This document shows, in pieces, positions 45,501-53,453 of a stretch of DNA of 64,000 nt. The translations under genes were made by a program, and so were the position numbers. Under the pieces are notes generated by a model. It was not told the origin of the DNA. It did not search any database and was given only the letters and a program-made list of their open reading frames with translations. Positions within the stretch are counted from its first letter, which is position 1. Each line of letters starts with the position of its first letter. Source of the DNA: Butyrivibrio sp. MC2021 (GTDB taxonomy: Bacteria > Bacillota > Clostridia > Lachnospirales > Lachnospiraceae); assembly GCF_000621605.1 (NCBI RefSeq), contig NZ_JHXX01000003.1:248001-312000 (forward strand). Direction: 5' to 3'.

Positions 45501-48500
45501 CGGAGATCTCGGTGGTTCCCTCTCCCAGACCGGTAACCTTGGCTGTTGTGCCCATTCCTTCTACCTTTGCAGCCTTTTCATTGGAGCTCTTCCATACAAA
45601 AGTGCTGTTCTCTAAGGTTTCAGGAGTTACAATTGCCTTTATCTCAATAACATCATCTTTGCTTATGGTGGTCTTATCTGCTGTCAGCTCTATGGATGCG
45701 TCAGCTGCCTCGGAACTAACTGTCAGGGTTATGGAATTTGAAATAACACCGTTGACATCAACACACATCAGCACGGAGCCTTCTGCCTGGCCGATAACCA
45801 CTCCGGTATTGTCAATTACTACCGGCATTTCTCTTCTGGTATTGGTGGATCCGTAGGATATACGCATAAGATGATAGGTTATTCTGGCATCCTTAAGGTC
45901 ACTCTTAATGGTTATCTTGCCCTTTTGTCCGATTCCAAGGGTCATGTCGGACTCAAGCTTAACAGCCGAATCCTTGGAATAGTCCACCCACTTGGCGTAG
46001 AGGGTCACATTCTTATCCGGCTTATAATACTGGTTCATGCTGGTATCCAAAATTGTGAAGGTGGGCTTCTGGGTGCAGGCTTCGTCAAGATACCAGCCGC
46101 CGAAGGTCTTGTTGCTTTCGTTTCTTATTCTCTTTGTATAAGAGGAAACCATAACAGTCTTGCCCGGTGCCACCTTGGCGGTCTCAAGATAATCTCCTCT
46201 TATGGTATCTGAAGGATTGCGGGTATATCCATAGCCCTCGATGTCAAAATAGCCACCGTTGGCGTCAAAGCTTACCCTATATGCATCCACATACTTGGCG
46301 TAGAGATCAAAGGATCTGTCTTCGTATCCCTCACCTATACAAATATATTCCACTTCGGCTGTTGTTTTGGTGTATGGATACGGATTGGTAAATTCGGGGT
46401 CGGTATACCATCCGGCAAAGGCTTTATCCGGGTCATTGGCAACCATATAATAACCGCCGTAGGTGTGAGCTGGTGTGTTATATTGGGGGTATACATGACA
46501 ACTATATGTATCCATCTCATTTTCATATAGTTTCTTTATACCATATGAATAGCCTATGCTCCTGCTAACCATCTTACCATCCATGGCATGAAGTTCTACT
46601 ATATTATGCTCAACCTCTGTACCGCTGCCTGTAGAAGTTTTTGTATAAACTTCAAGGTCCTTTGTGAGGACAGTGGAAGTTGGTATAGACTTACCGTCTT
46701 TATCATAGCCCCAGGAGTAGTAAATATATCCATTATCGGTTTTAATACTTTGAACAGAAGGGGCATAGTAACTAAATCGTGATACTAAAACTCCGGAATA
46801 CGTGGTGAAAAGAAGCTTACTGATGCCGTTTTCCGTTTTTAATTTCAGGTACTGATCTGATGAAACTTTTACAGAAGCATTGTATAAGTAAGCAGTGTCA
46901 CTAATAGTTCCCCCATCAGGTATTATGAATGATACAGTAATAGAATCCTTCCATTCTGCAACAAAAGTCATATCCCTGTCAGGAATAAAGCCTGTTTCGG
47001 AAATATCATAAACATTACCATTCTTATCAACTCTCTGAGGGGATACGTAAGCAAGTCCTCCAAACCTGGAGAAGTAATATTTATCATCTGTTCCCTCAAG
47101 AAGCCAGTAGCTGGTAGGAGTGTATCCTTTTTCCTTGACGCTCTCAGTAAAATCAATAATAGGAGAAGTTGCCACATCTGCAGAACCGTTTATACCTGTT
47201 TTTCCGTAGGTTAACGCTTCTCCCTTTTTAACCTTTACAACTACTTCGGCCTTTCCGTTCTCATTTTTGAAGGAAGCATAGTCCTTGCCTGACTTAAAGG
47301 TAATGGTAAAATATCCGTCATCCGTATAACCGGCATAAAGGTCTGTATTACCGGTTATCGCATACTTCTGGGGATTAATTGCCTCAGAAGTGGCAGCGCT
47401 GTCAGTATACCAACCGGTAAAGTCCCCGGAATCAGCTCCCTTAACTACAGGAGCCATGGCACCTATTGTCTTTCCCTCCGGCACCTTTACTACAACAGTA
47501 TCTTCGGTTTTATCTACAAATTCACCGCCGTTGGCATGGAAAGTAACGGTACACGCCTTGACATATCCGGCATAAAACGTGGTATCAGCTTCCGCCTTGT
47601 ACTCTATAATCTCTGTCTTGGAGATCTTCTGGGTCAGTTCCTTATCCAGATACCAGTCTTCAAAGATAAGGCTATCATCTGCTATCACTGGTTCATCCGG
47701 ATAGCCATAAAAGTTTCCGAAAGCTTTTCCCTCAAGCAATCCGGTATACTCTGCTATGTTTTCTCCATTGCTGAAGGTTCCTTCCCCTGCGTCGAAAGTG
47801 ACAGTATATGCATGACTATAGGAAGCCTTGAAGTTAAGGCTACCTGTCATACGCGTATTTTCAATTTGTTTAACGGTCATCAAAAAACCGGTTGCAGTGT
47901 TTATCCACCCCTCAAAGGCCTTCTTTTTATCATTGCTTATCGGATCAGCTGGGATATATATTGATCTTTCGTTACCATCAGAATCTATACAAACATGTGA
48001 ATCCAACCATTTTCCTTCTTTTACCTGGGTATAACACCATGTCCTGCCTTCATTAAAATCAAACTCATCATCATAGAAAGAGTCATCAAAATATCCATCT
48101 CCGGCATCATAAGTAATGCTGTACTTAGGTAAAAAGACAGCGGTATATGTCATATCCTTAGTGGGTATTATTTGTCTGAGCATATAAGGAGTAAAAGTAT
48201 TTCCATTAGAATCCTTCCACTCATCCAGCTCATAGTTTTCTTGATCAACATGACGAGTGTAATACTCGTCATAATGCTCTTTAAAATCATAATAATAGAG
48301 TGTCTTTCCGGAATCCTTTGGTACTTTTAATACCCAGGTATGCTCAGATTTCTCAGTAATGCTTCCATCATCAGTCACATATCCTTCATCGCCGGCATCA
48401 AGGGTTATAGTGTAATAATCCTCGGTCCATCCGGCATAAATATCTCCGGAATATCCTGCAATAGTATTAGAATGATATTTATAATCTTCAGTTTTATACT

Positions 48501-48999
48501 CATCATTTACGGGTTCTGTACATTCAGGATCTTTATACCAGCCGGTAAAAGCATATCCATCTTTGTCTACATACAGATAGACCACTCCATAGTCATCTTC
48601 ATCATAAATGCGGTATATAAGATTATATGTTTGCTCTGATTCTTCTTCACCAATAAAGTGTCCACCATTGAGATGTAATGTAACTTCATATTCTGTTTGC
48701 TGAAAAGCAGCATCTTCCTCAACTAAGAGTTCCTGCTCAGAAGGCTCCTCTTCAAGACGCATTTCATGCTCTTCGCTTTCCCAACCGTCATTGTTAGCAT
48801 CAAATAACTCTTTTTCTGAAGCATCAAAAAACTCCTCTTCCGGTTCCGGAGTTTCCTCTTCAAAGGTTCCAAGTTCAATCTCTTCGCTGATTATTTCCTC
48901 TGTAAAATCAGCGGCTCTTGCAGTCACGCTCCATCCGTCAATGGATGTAACAGCGAGAAAACCTGCAAGAGCTGTCGCAATCAAACGCCTAAACTTCAT
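42550..48999 (-). CDS. Giant secreted repeat protein (B repeats, BIG_2, Ig-like modules)
   Basis: 2149 residues from the ATG at 48999, which has an AAAGGAGG site. Signal peptide about 1-30, then an acidic Glu-rich stretch about 31-105. At least nine InlB-type B repeats (YTITFDAGxGxF..., FxGWYxDxxxT) fill about 105-800 and 860-1020. A BIG_2 domain lies at about 1103-1180 (VWKSSNEKAAKV). The C-terminal half from about 1420 holds repeated ~80-90 residue modules of the same kind as in the 32.3-37.1 kb protein (YTG, GxDYxVxYxNN, GTATV, GxGxYxG). It has no signal for cell-wall attachment. Likely adhesin or scaffolding surface protein. A good promoter is seen 73 bp upstream. Confidence 0.85.
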   Translation of the reverse strand: MKFRRLIATALAGFLAVTSIDGWSVTARAADFTEEIISEEIELGTFEEETPEPEEEFFDASEKELFDANNDGWESEEHEMRLEEEPSEQELLVEEDAAFQQTEYEVTLHLNGGHFIGEEESEQTYNLIYRIYDEDDYGVVYLYVDKDGYAFTGWYKDPECTEPVNDEYKTEDYKYHSNTIAGYSGDIYAGWTEDYYTITLDAGDEGYVTDDGSITEKSEHTWVLKVPKDSGKTLYYYDFKEHYDEYYTRHVDQENYELDEWKDSNGNTFTPYMLRQIIPTKDMTYTAVFLPKYSITYDAGDGYFDDSFYDDEFDFNEGRTWCYTQVKEGKWLDSHVCIDSDGNERSIYIPADPISNDKKKAFEGWINTATGFLMTVKQIENTRMTGSLNFKASYSHAYTVTFDAGEGTFSNGENIAEYTGLLEGKAFGNFYGYPDEPVIADDSLIFEDWYLDKELTQKISKTEIIEYKAEADTTFYAGYVKACTVTFHANGGEFVDKTEDTVVVKVPEGKTIGAMAPVVKGADSGDFTGWYTDSAATSEAINPQKYAITGNTDLYAGYTDDGYFTITFKSGKDYASFKNENGKAEVVVKVKKGEALTYGKTGINGSADVATSPIIDFTESVKEKGYTPTSYWLLEGTDDKYYFSRFGGLAYVSPQRVDKNGNVYDISETGFIPDRDMTFVAEWKDSITVSFIIPDGGTISDTAYLYNASVKVSSDQYLKLKTENGISKLLFTTYSGVLVSRFSYYAPSVQSIKTDNGYIYYSWGYDKDGKSIPTSTVLTKDLEVYTKTSTGSGTEVEHNIVELHAMDGKMVSRSIGYSYGIKKLYENEMDTYSCHVYPQYNTPAHTYGGYYMVANDPDKAFAGWYTDPEFTNPYPYTKTTAEVEYICIGEGYEDRSFDLYAKYVDAYRVSFDANGGYFDIEGYGYTRNPSDTIRGDYLETAKVAPGKTVMVSSYTKRIRNESNKTFGGWYLDEACTQKPTFTILDTSMNQYYKPDKNVTLYAKWVDYSKDSAVKLESDMTLGIGQKGKITIKSDLKDARITYHLMRISYGSTNTRREMPVVIDNTGVVIGQAEGSVLMCVDVNGVISNSITLTVSSEAADASIELTADKTTISKDDVIEIKAIVTPETLENSTFVWKSSNEKAAKVEGMGTTAKVTGLGEGTTEISASVGKLTAKITITVVDPVTVSKDSIFLTNIEGAKDSFVVTVKDHTQEEAAVTAVLYNNSEEEADFAEITAQSQSYNGGVGTYTFQVLPKSVGEGYIRITTAKGRYALVNIKVSDLQQAMPVSMYGQDVAEVEETDGAVTNGTKISLYSETRGSVIRYKAEYSLDNSFAEIKAEDLTEEYLDPISISWSSTEGFVRITAMASKEGLADSDIVSMVFSIDNSDAWLDVYEEDRDLFDDNFENVKNSGLIFGHIPTNIPYTGEEITFSNEDIRVYFNGRLLTAGKDYKVVYANNLNAASAPESLNGLTDSQKNRLPRVSVSAIGKYDGKIIRYFSILKRSINDTYVGSNGEITAVAEKFKSVSDPVVRIDLSDGNAKTLKAGKDYEVFYNRIDGETVDYSKALTAAELKSEILDRAAKKLAPYSYVINFRGIGNFEGDYETDAVGIGAAPRLTIISEQDVKDGILQLGNAKLSKKVPTMVYTRDAEGEAKVLSKDIAKLLSSGDIQVKVGKTVINYAEDESKIKADGYYFEIVDPADNDAAINRYPGSNNFLVLRATPTSEGSAYSNKLVGDYRVAFTITGTKINARFVASSVAYTGEPLLVYEEEEDNFILNRAKSLLNIYSNDKKADNAGAKTAQAYIQNGKEVKVLEDDEYNMYAENDIGAAGTVTVVFEGVNQKGIIGKVTKKIKVAAKKITSSDKNLVVNFDEYVNPDDVPYSKTGAAPGVIVSYNGQELVEGRDFTVSYASNTKVGATGKVNLKFTGNYSGTVKAIKTFKVGKGEFNTVNIDADSKDKAYKEKAGGYFKSVPVLSDNGKKLSLNKDYKIVDAPVYTYAEDIIEKDKNGNTTYIRTAGMEIPDDEIVHLGAVIRVRFTAIPTEKSSYKAAQYGGKDAPTEFTCEYTIGSVDLSKCSVKIADQYYAGGEGIEPAKTDITVKYGKTILDPTDFEIYRIDNNTEVGTATIILQGNGTYFGTKKATFKIKKGIVK

Positions 49000-49071
49000 A
49001 TTTACTGCCTCCTTTTCATTACGCATCCGTGCGTCCCACACGAAAAGTATATTGTGAAGTAACTCAGTTCT

Positions 49072-49100
49072 ATAATAAGTTTGCGGGCCCTTGCTGCCAA
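49072..49100 (-). promoter_or_regulatory. Promoter of the 2149-residue surface protein gene
   Basis: Minus strand TTGGCA (49095-49100), 17-bp spacer, TATTAT (49072-49077). Confidence 0.6.
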
Positions 49101-49123
49101 TTAAATGTTTGTGAAATATTGGT

Positions 49124-49155
49124 AAAAAAATACACAGGCACGTTAGCCTGTGTAT
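49124..49155 (-). terminator. Terminator of the 338-residue lipoprotein gene
   Basis: Minus strand ATACACAGGC and GCCTGTGTAT form a perfect 10-bp stem with a 6-base loop, followed by seven T. Confidence 0.9.
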
Positions 49156-49165
49156 CTATATCTTT

Positions 49166-50182
49166 TTATCTTGCAGCGGGATAACCGATCTCTGAAGCTC
49201 TGTCTTTTAACATCTGATCGATCTCAGCGGCGGTGTAGGTCTTGATGCCCGCATCGGTGAATCTCTTTTTGAGCTCGTTGGAATCGTCGTAATCGGCATC
49301 TGTTGTTATGTCGTTGAAATTATCATCCAGGATGAAATAAGAATGATAGTGGGTTCTGTTATCGAAGTCCGCTTCAAAGTAGTAGTCCCTGATTCCCAGG
49401 TGGTCCTGATCAAGGCCCTCTGTGGGAATGAGCTCATAATCTGAGCCGGTCTTGTATGCGTAGTAATCTCCAAACAGTGTCAGGTTCTCCTCAACACCAT
49501 AGTAGAACTTATAATCTCCTGCTGCGTCAACAAAGGCGTAGTCAACGATATGTACGGACGCTCCACCGGAGCCGCTTCCTTCAATGGTTCCGTCACTGTT
49601 GACCACTACATCGCTTCTTGACCAGGCATCCTGGTCGTAGCAGATAACCAGCTCATTATCTATCTCTTTGATGATCATGAAAAGTCTGAACTCTGCGCTA
49701 AGCTGCGCCATTACAAGAAGCTCGGGCTCTCCGTCCTGACCGCAGTCGATGTAGTTGTATTCCACATCCGAAGAAACCTGAAAATCTTCAAAATCATTGC
49801 TGTTATCTAAAGCCTTTACTATCTCCTCCAGGGAATAGGACTGGCCCTTCTGAAGTACCTGGGATATCTCCAGGTAAGAAGTCAGATCACCGGTTCCTCT
49901 GTATTTTGCCTTGGCTTTTCCTTCTTTAAAATCCTCGTAGAGGCTATCCCCCTCAGAAACCTCTTCGTCTGTTGTTCCATTGCCGTTGTCAGCTGCGTTT
50001 TCCTCACTCCAGCCGGTCTCATCTTCTGTATTCTTCTGGGGAACCTCTTCCCAACCTGCCTCAGACTGTACCTGAGCTTCCGCTGTCGTCTCCCGGGGTT
50101 CGATGTTGTCCTGTGTCTTTCCACAGGCCGCTGTAGCAAGCACCAGTGCGCATACTACTCCTGTTGTGATTGATTTTTTCAT
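49166..50182 (-). CDS. Lipoprotein of unknown function
   Basis: 338 residues. Signal MKKSITTGVVCALVLATAAC ends in a lipobox (TAAC, Cys20), followed by a Glu/Thr/Asn-rich linker to about residue 90. The globular part (about 95-338) is rich in Asp, Tyr and Glu and has no recognised motif; segments such as DCGQDGEPELLVMAQL hint at an Asp-rich, possibly Ca-binding, beta-propeller-like (VCBS/FG-GAP) turn, but this is weak. Terminator downstream is strong. Function unknown. Confidence 0.8.
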   Translation of the reverse strand: MKKSITTGVVCALVLATAACGKTQDNIEPRETTAEAQVQSEAGWEEVPQKNTEDETGWSEENAADNGNGTTDEEVSEGDSLYEDFKEGKAKAKYRGTGDLTSYLEISQVLQKGQSYSLEEIVKALDNSNDFEDFQVSSDVEYNYIDCGQDGEPELLVMAQLSAEFRLFMIIKEIDNELVICYDQDAWSRSDVVVNSDGTIEGSGSGGASVHIVDYAFVDAAGDYKFYYGVEENLTLFGDYYAYKTGSDYELIPTEGLDQDHLGIRDYYFEADFDNRTHYHSYFILDDNFNDITTDADYDDSNELKKRFTDAGIKTYTAAEIDQMLKDRASEIGYPAAR

Positions 50183-50291
50183 TGTTTTCTCCTCATAGAT
50201 AATTTCTTATGATTGATATACGGCAATAATTCAAAGTGCTTAACATGCAAGCATGTTAAGCACTCAAATTATGACACCTATATCATAGAAG

Positions 50292-50365
50292 TGGAGCATA
50301 CGGGACTTGAACCCGTGACCTCCACACTGCCAGTGTGGCGCGCTCCCAACTGCGCTAATACCCCA
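50292..50365 (-). tRNA. tRNA-Ala (anticodon GGC)
   Basis: On the minus strand a complete 74-base cloverleaf: acceptor TGGGGTA/TGCTCCA (one G-U and one U-G pair), D-loop AGCGCAGTTGGGAGCGC, anticodon stem CCACA/TGTGG around CTGGCAG giving anticodon GGC, and T-arm ACGGGTTCAAGTCCCGT. No CCA is encoded. It reads GCC and GCU alanine codons. Confidence 0.95.
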
Positions 50366-50551
50366 TTTGTGGAACCTGTATTCAACTCACCTATTTATAA
50401 TACCACAAAAAGCCGATAAAGACTGCAATTTTTTTCATATTTAGTTTTAATTATACCTGCCGATAAGCTTTATCTTTTTTACAAGGGGAATAGTTCGGAA
50501 TTATGATAAATACAGATACAGGTAATGCTTTTTTGTGAAAAGAGGGGCTAT

Positions 50552-51187
50552 ATGAGGCAGATACTGGCTTTTGGCGATTCAAATACATGGGGACTTATCC
50601 CCGGGACTTCACCCTATGAGAGGTACCCCTGGGGCGTGAGATGGACAAGTCTTTTACAGGAAAAGCTTGCGGATGCAAGGATCATAGAAGAGGGCTTATG
50701 CGGAAGGACCACTGTTTTTGAGGATGAGCTAAGGCCCGGGCGAAAGGGAATCAACACCCTGCCGGTGCTCCTGGAGAGCCACTATCCTGTGGACTTCGCC
50801 ATTATCATGCTGGGGACCAACGACTGCAAGCGTTATTACAATGTGTCCGCCAGGACCATAGGTAAAGGCATTGAGAGATGCCTTGATGTGCTGGAGCAGC
50901 ACCTTTCGCCGGAGAATATCCTTCTGATTTCCCCAATGGCTCTGGGAGATGAAGTATTTCTGGAGGAAAAAGATCCCGAGTTTAGCCGGGAATCGGTTTC
51001 GGTCAGCAAGAACCTGAAGGAAGTTTATCGCAGCATCGCCAAAAGACGGGGCATCAACTTCCTGGCAGCCTCAGACATAGTGAAGGCCAGCACCATAGAT
51101 GACGAGCACATGGACGCAGCAGGCCACAGAGCCTTTGCTGATGCGGTATATGCAGCAATACGAACAGGCCTCGCCGCGGTGAGCTAA
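50552..51187 (+). CDS. SGNH/GDSL hydrolase (arylesterase-like)
   Basis: 211 residues. Block I GDSNTWG contains nucleophile Ser10; block III reads GTNDCKRYY; block V HMDAAGHRAFA supplies the catalytic Asp and His. The ATG at 50552 has an AGAGGGG site and starts immediately with the typical MRQILAFGDS. No signal peptide, so cytoplasmic. The family hydrolyses acyl esters; the YPWGVRW segment after block I is typical of TesA/arylesterase relatives. Substrate unknown. Confidence 0.92.
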   Translation: MRQILAFGDSNTWGLIPGTSPYERYPWGVRWTSLLQEKLADARIIEEGLCGRTTVFEDELRPGRKGINTLPVLLESHYPVDFAIIMLGTNDCKRYYNVSARTIGKGIERCLDVLEQHLSPENILLISPMALGDEVFLEEKDPEFSRESVSVSKNLKEVYRSIAKRRGINFLAASDIVKASTIDDEHMDAAGHRAFADAVYAAIRTGLAAVS

Positions 51188-51219
51188 AAAAAGTGGAGGA
51201 AAATTTCCTCCACTTTTTC
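51187..51219. terminator. Bidirectional terminator after the SGNH hydrolase gene
   Basis: AAAAAGTGGAGGAAA and TTTCCTCCACTTTTT form a perfect 15-bp stem with little or no loop. It lies between the hydrolase and a convergent small gene. Confidence 0.9.
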
Positions 51220-51234
51220 GCGTGTGTTTTGGGG

Positions 51235-51384
51235 TTATTTGCATAATGAGAAAAAGTACCATGATACGACGGAGATAACAATTCCGGAAAGGGAAAAAAT
51301 GGTTTTCAGCCTCGCGGCCACAACCCTGGGATCCATGTAATGGCCTCTGAAATAAACTGCACTGAAGGTTTCTGATTTTTTCAT
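51235..51384 (-). CDS. Small single-span membrane protein
   Basis: 49 residues from the ATG at 51384, which has an unusually strong GGGAGGGGG ribosome site 8-9 bases upstream. An N-terminal charged region (MKKSETFSAVYFRGHY) is followed by one hydrophobic helix near the C-terminus (SLSGIVISVVSWYFF). It ends next to the shared terminator. I do not recognise it; coding status rests on the ribosome site and the plausible membrane topology. Confidence 0.55.
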   Translation of the reverse strand: MKKSETFSAVYFRGHYMDPRVVAARLKTIFSLSGIVISVVSWYFFSLCK

Positions 51385-51514
51385 AGTATTATCCCCCTCC
51401 CTTAATCGTTCAAACACTATATGTAGTATTTATATAATTAATTATATACAAGATATTCTAAAAAATGCATAAACTATTCAGGAAAGATTTAGAAAGAAAA
51501 ATGCAGATTTTCTG

Positions 51515-51543
51515 TTTACACAGTGGGGCCGGTATATTATACT
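51515..51543 (+). promoter_or_regulatory. Promoter of the TPR-like membrane protein gene
   Basis: TTTACA (51515-51520), exactly 17 bp, TATACT (51538-51543). Confidence 0.7.
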
Positions 51544-51579
51544 GTGCGCAATGAAAAAAGTAATTGGGAGTGTGTTTTT

Positions 51580-52584
51580 ATGAGTTTTATGAATAAGAAT
51601 AAAGAAGAGTATGACAAGATCCTTCAGATAATCGATCCGAAGGATTATCCGGAGGATGCGGAGTTCACTAAAAAAATCAACAATTTCCGCTACATCAGGA
51701 GAATTCCTTATCTCTTTCTTATCGCAATGTGTTTCTATATTTTCCAAAATGGCAAGCTTATCCCCAAAAATCATGATATGCTGACGCTTCTAGTTTTTGT
51801 GATGGTAGGTTGTCTGCTTCTTTATATGAATCAAAAAAAGAAGTTCCGTCAGGAGATCGTGACAGCTGTGTTCAAAGAGTGCAGACCTGAGCTTGGTATT
51901 TCCAAGTATTTAAGCTTTGTAAAAAAGATGCTTGGAAGCGAACTTGTCTGGAACGTCGCCCATTACAATCTTGGCTACGACCTTTATATGTCAGGAAAAA
52001 TCGAGAAGGCCCATGAGATTCTGAAACTCATGCAGGATTCCTGCCAGACAGCAACTGCCATGCTGATGGCTGAGCGTTTAAAGCAGCTCATTGCTCTTTA
52101 TTACAATGATTACAACACTGCGGTTACATGCGCAAATGAAGCCAAGACTATTTTTGCAAATTGCAGCCGCTCCGAATGGAATGTCAGGATATTTAACGAT
52201 ACTCAGAAAGCCGGCGGCTTTGCGGACAGCTTTTTATCCGGTAACTACGGACAGGTATATGCCCTTTATCAGGAAAAAACCTCTTCTCCCCTGGATGAGG
52301 TTTTAAGATTTTACTATCTGTACCGGGCTGCTGTAGCACTGAATGACCCGGAAAATGCTGAGAACTACAAGAAATATGTTATGGATAACGCAGGTACCAC
52401 CTGGTTTGGAAAAGCCCTCAGTGAGGGCTTTGTTCCGGAGGCTATTCCAGCAGACTATCCGGCATTTAATATGAGCCCTGAGAAACTCAGTGCCCCCAAA
52501 AAGGTGGACCCTGTCAGATATAAATATATCCTGGCAGGAATACTGATCGGTTTATTGCTTATTTACTTACCGAGAGTAATCTGA
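51580..52584 (+). CDS. Membrane protein with helical repeat (TPR-like) middle region
   Basis: 334 residues from the ATG at 51580, preferred because of the GGGAGTG site; the frame extends upstream over the promoter. Two adjacent hydrophobic helices (about 38-85) and one at the extreme C-terminus (about 312-330) enclose a cytoplasmic helical region. That region has TPR-like features: WNVAHYNLGYDLYMSGKIEKA is the kind of helix pair seen in TPR units. No catalytic motif is seen. Monocistronic. Unknown function, perhaps a membrane-bound protein-interaction platform. Confidence 0.75.
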   Translation: MSFMNKNKEEYDKILQIIDPKDYPEDAEFTKKINNFRYIRRIPYLFLIAMCFYIFQNGKLIPKNHDMLTLLVFVMVGCLLLYMNQKKKFRQEIVTAVFKECRPELGISKYLSFVKKMLGSELVWNVAHYNLGYDLYMSGKIEKAHEILKLMQDSCQTATAMLMAERLKQLIALYYNDYNTAVTCANEAKTIFANCSRSEWNVRIFNDTQKAGGFADSFLSGNYGQVYALYQEKTSSPLDEVLRFYYLYRAAVALNDPENAENYKKYVMDNAGTTWFGKALSEGFVPEAIPADYPAFNMSPEKLSAPKKVDPVRYKYILAGILIGLLLIYLPRVI

Positions 52585-52603
52585 GTCAGTAGGGACGGTT
52601 TTT

Positions 52604-52629
52604 CTTATTATTTAGGTAATAAGTATAAT
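52604..52629 (+). promoter_or_regulatory. -10 box with abutting dyad, start of the large structured element
   Basis: A perfect TATAAT at 52624-52629 is immediately preceded by the dyad CTTATTA (52604-52610) / TAATAAG (52617-52623), a possible operator in the -35/spacer region. The -35 hexamer is poor (TTTCTT with a 17-bp spacer), which fits an activator- or repressor-controlled promoter. Transcription would start near 52636. Confidence 0.4.
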
Positions 52630-52985
52630 AGCAAAGTGCATAGACGACCGGAGGACGTTCTTGGAGGGAACCTTCGAGAAGTTTCCCTCCGCCACTTGGG
52701 CATCCTCTCTGTAAGCTTTATCTCTGGGCGCTGCCCAGAAACGTCCTCGTCGGAAGGCAGGATGGCCGACGAAAAAGATGCCGGCCTCCGCCCGGAATAG
52801 GATTTATCCGTGTCATGATATCAAGGGCTTTCGCGGCATAAATCCTCGCTCGAGATAGTATATGGCTCCACACCAAGTCTTTGGCGCTGCGGTTTATTCC
52901 ACGGTCCCTTGACATCATTCCCGCTCCGGGAAGTGGCGTGGAAAATGAAGAAAAGGATTGATCTGTTGCTGATTCTGTACTAACC

Positions 52986-53243
52986 ACACGCACAGAGCTC
53001 ATAATATAATTCCTACGTGTAGTGTTTTTCAGAAAACAACACGCAGAAAGAGCATTTATTCTTCTATGCGTGTATCGGATTGGTTTATTGAACACGCAAT
53101 CATACGAAGATTGCTTATACACGTGTAGTCCTTGGTGCAAAAATCAACCTTTTAACACGCAAAATACAGAATTGTTCCGAAACACGTGTAGTTCTGGTAT
53201 TGAATAGTACACGCAGAATGGTAGCCTCTATATTCTGGCGTGT
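52986..53243. repeat. Array of five 35-bp dyads with ACACGCA...CGTGT ends
   Basis: Units at 52986-53020, 53039-53073, 53092-53126, 53155-53189 and 53209-53243 are each exactly 35 bp. All begin ACACGCA and end (A/G)CGTGT; interiors differ. Gaps are 18, 18, 28 and 19 bp. Five to seven terminal base pairs form in each; units 2 and 5 add inner complementarity (GAA/TTC and AGAAT/ATTCT), unit 3 adds GCAATC/GATTGC. Confidence 0.8.
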
Positions 53244-53268
53244 TTATGGGGGTGAAAAATCAGGGAAA

Positions 53269-53453
53269 TAGGATAATAATGCAGGATTCAAGCAGTTTTA
53301 TCCTAGTTTTTTCTTGAAAAAGTAGGATAAGATCAAGGAGTTTTTATAGTCTTATCCTATGATTTCTGAAAAAGTGCGAGTGCACGACATTTTAATATTG
53401 CAATATCGATAAAATATAGGATAAGTCGGACCATTTCGGTACATCTTATCCTA
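53269..53453. repeat. Array of three 37-bp dyads with TAGGATAA/TTATCCTA ends
   Basis: Units at 53269-53305, 53323-53359 and 53417-53453 are each exactly 37 bp, with perfect 8-bp complementary ends and unrelated interiors. The 17-bp gap after the first unit is itself a small T/A hairpin, and the 57-bp gap before the third contains the palindrome ATATTGCAATAT. Confidence 0.8.

Noticed and set aside
52986..53453. CRISPR array
   Set aside because: The constant parts are the short ends of each unit, the interiors vary, gaps are only 17-57 bp and unequal, and no cas gene is near.
52986..53453. Integron attC cassette array
   Set aside because: No integrase, no GTTRRRY/RYYYAAC core sites, and units are too close together to hold cassettes.
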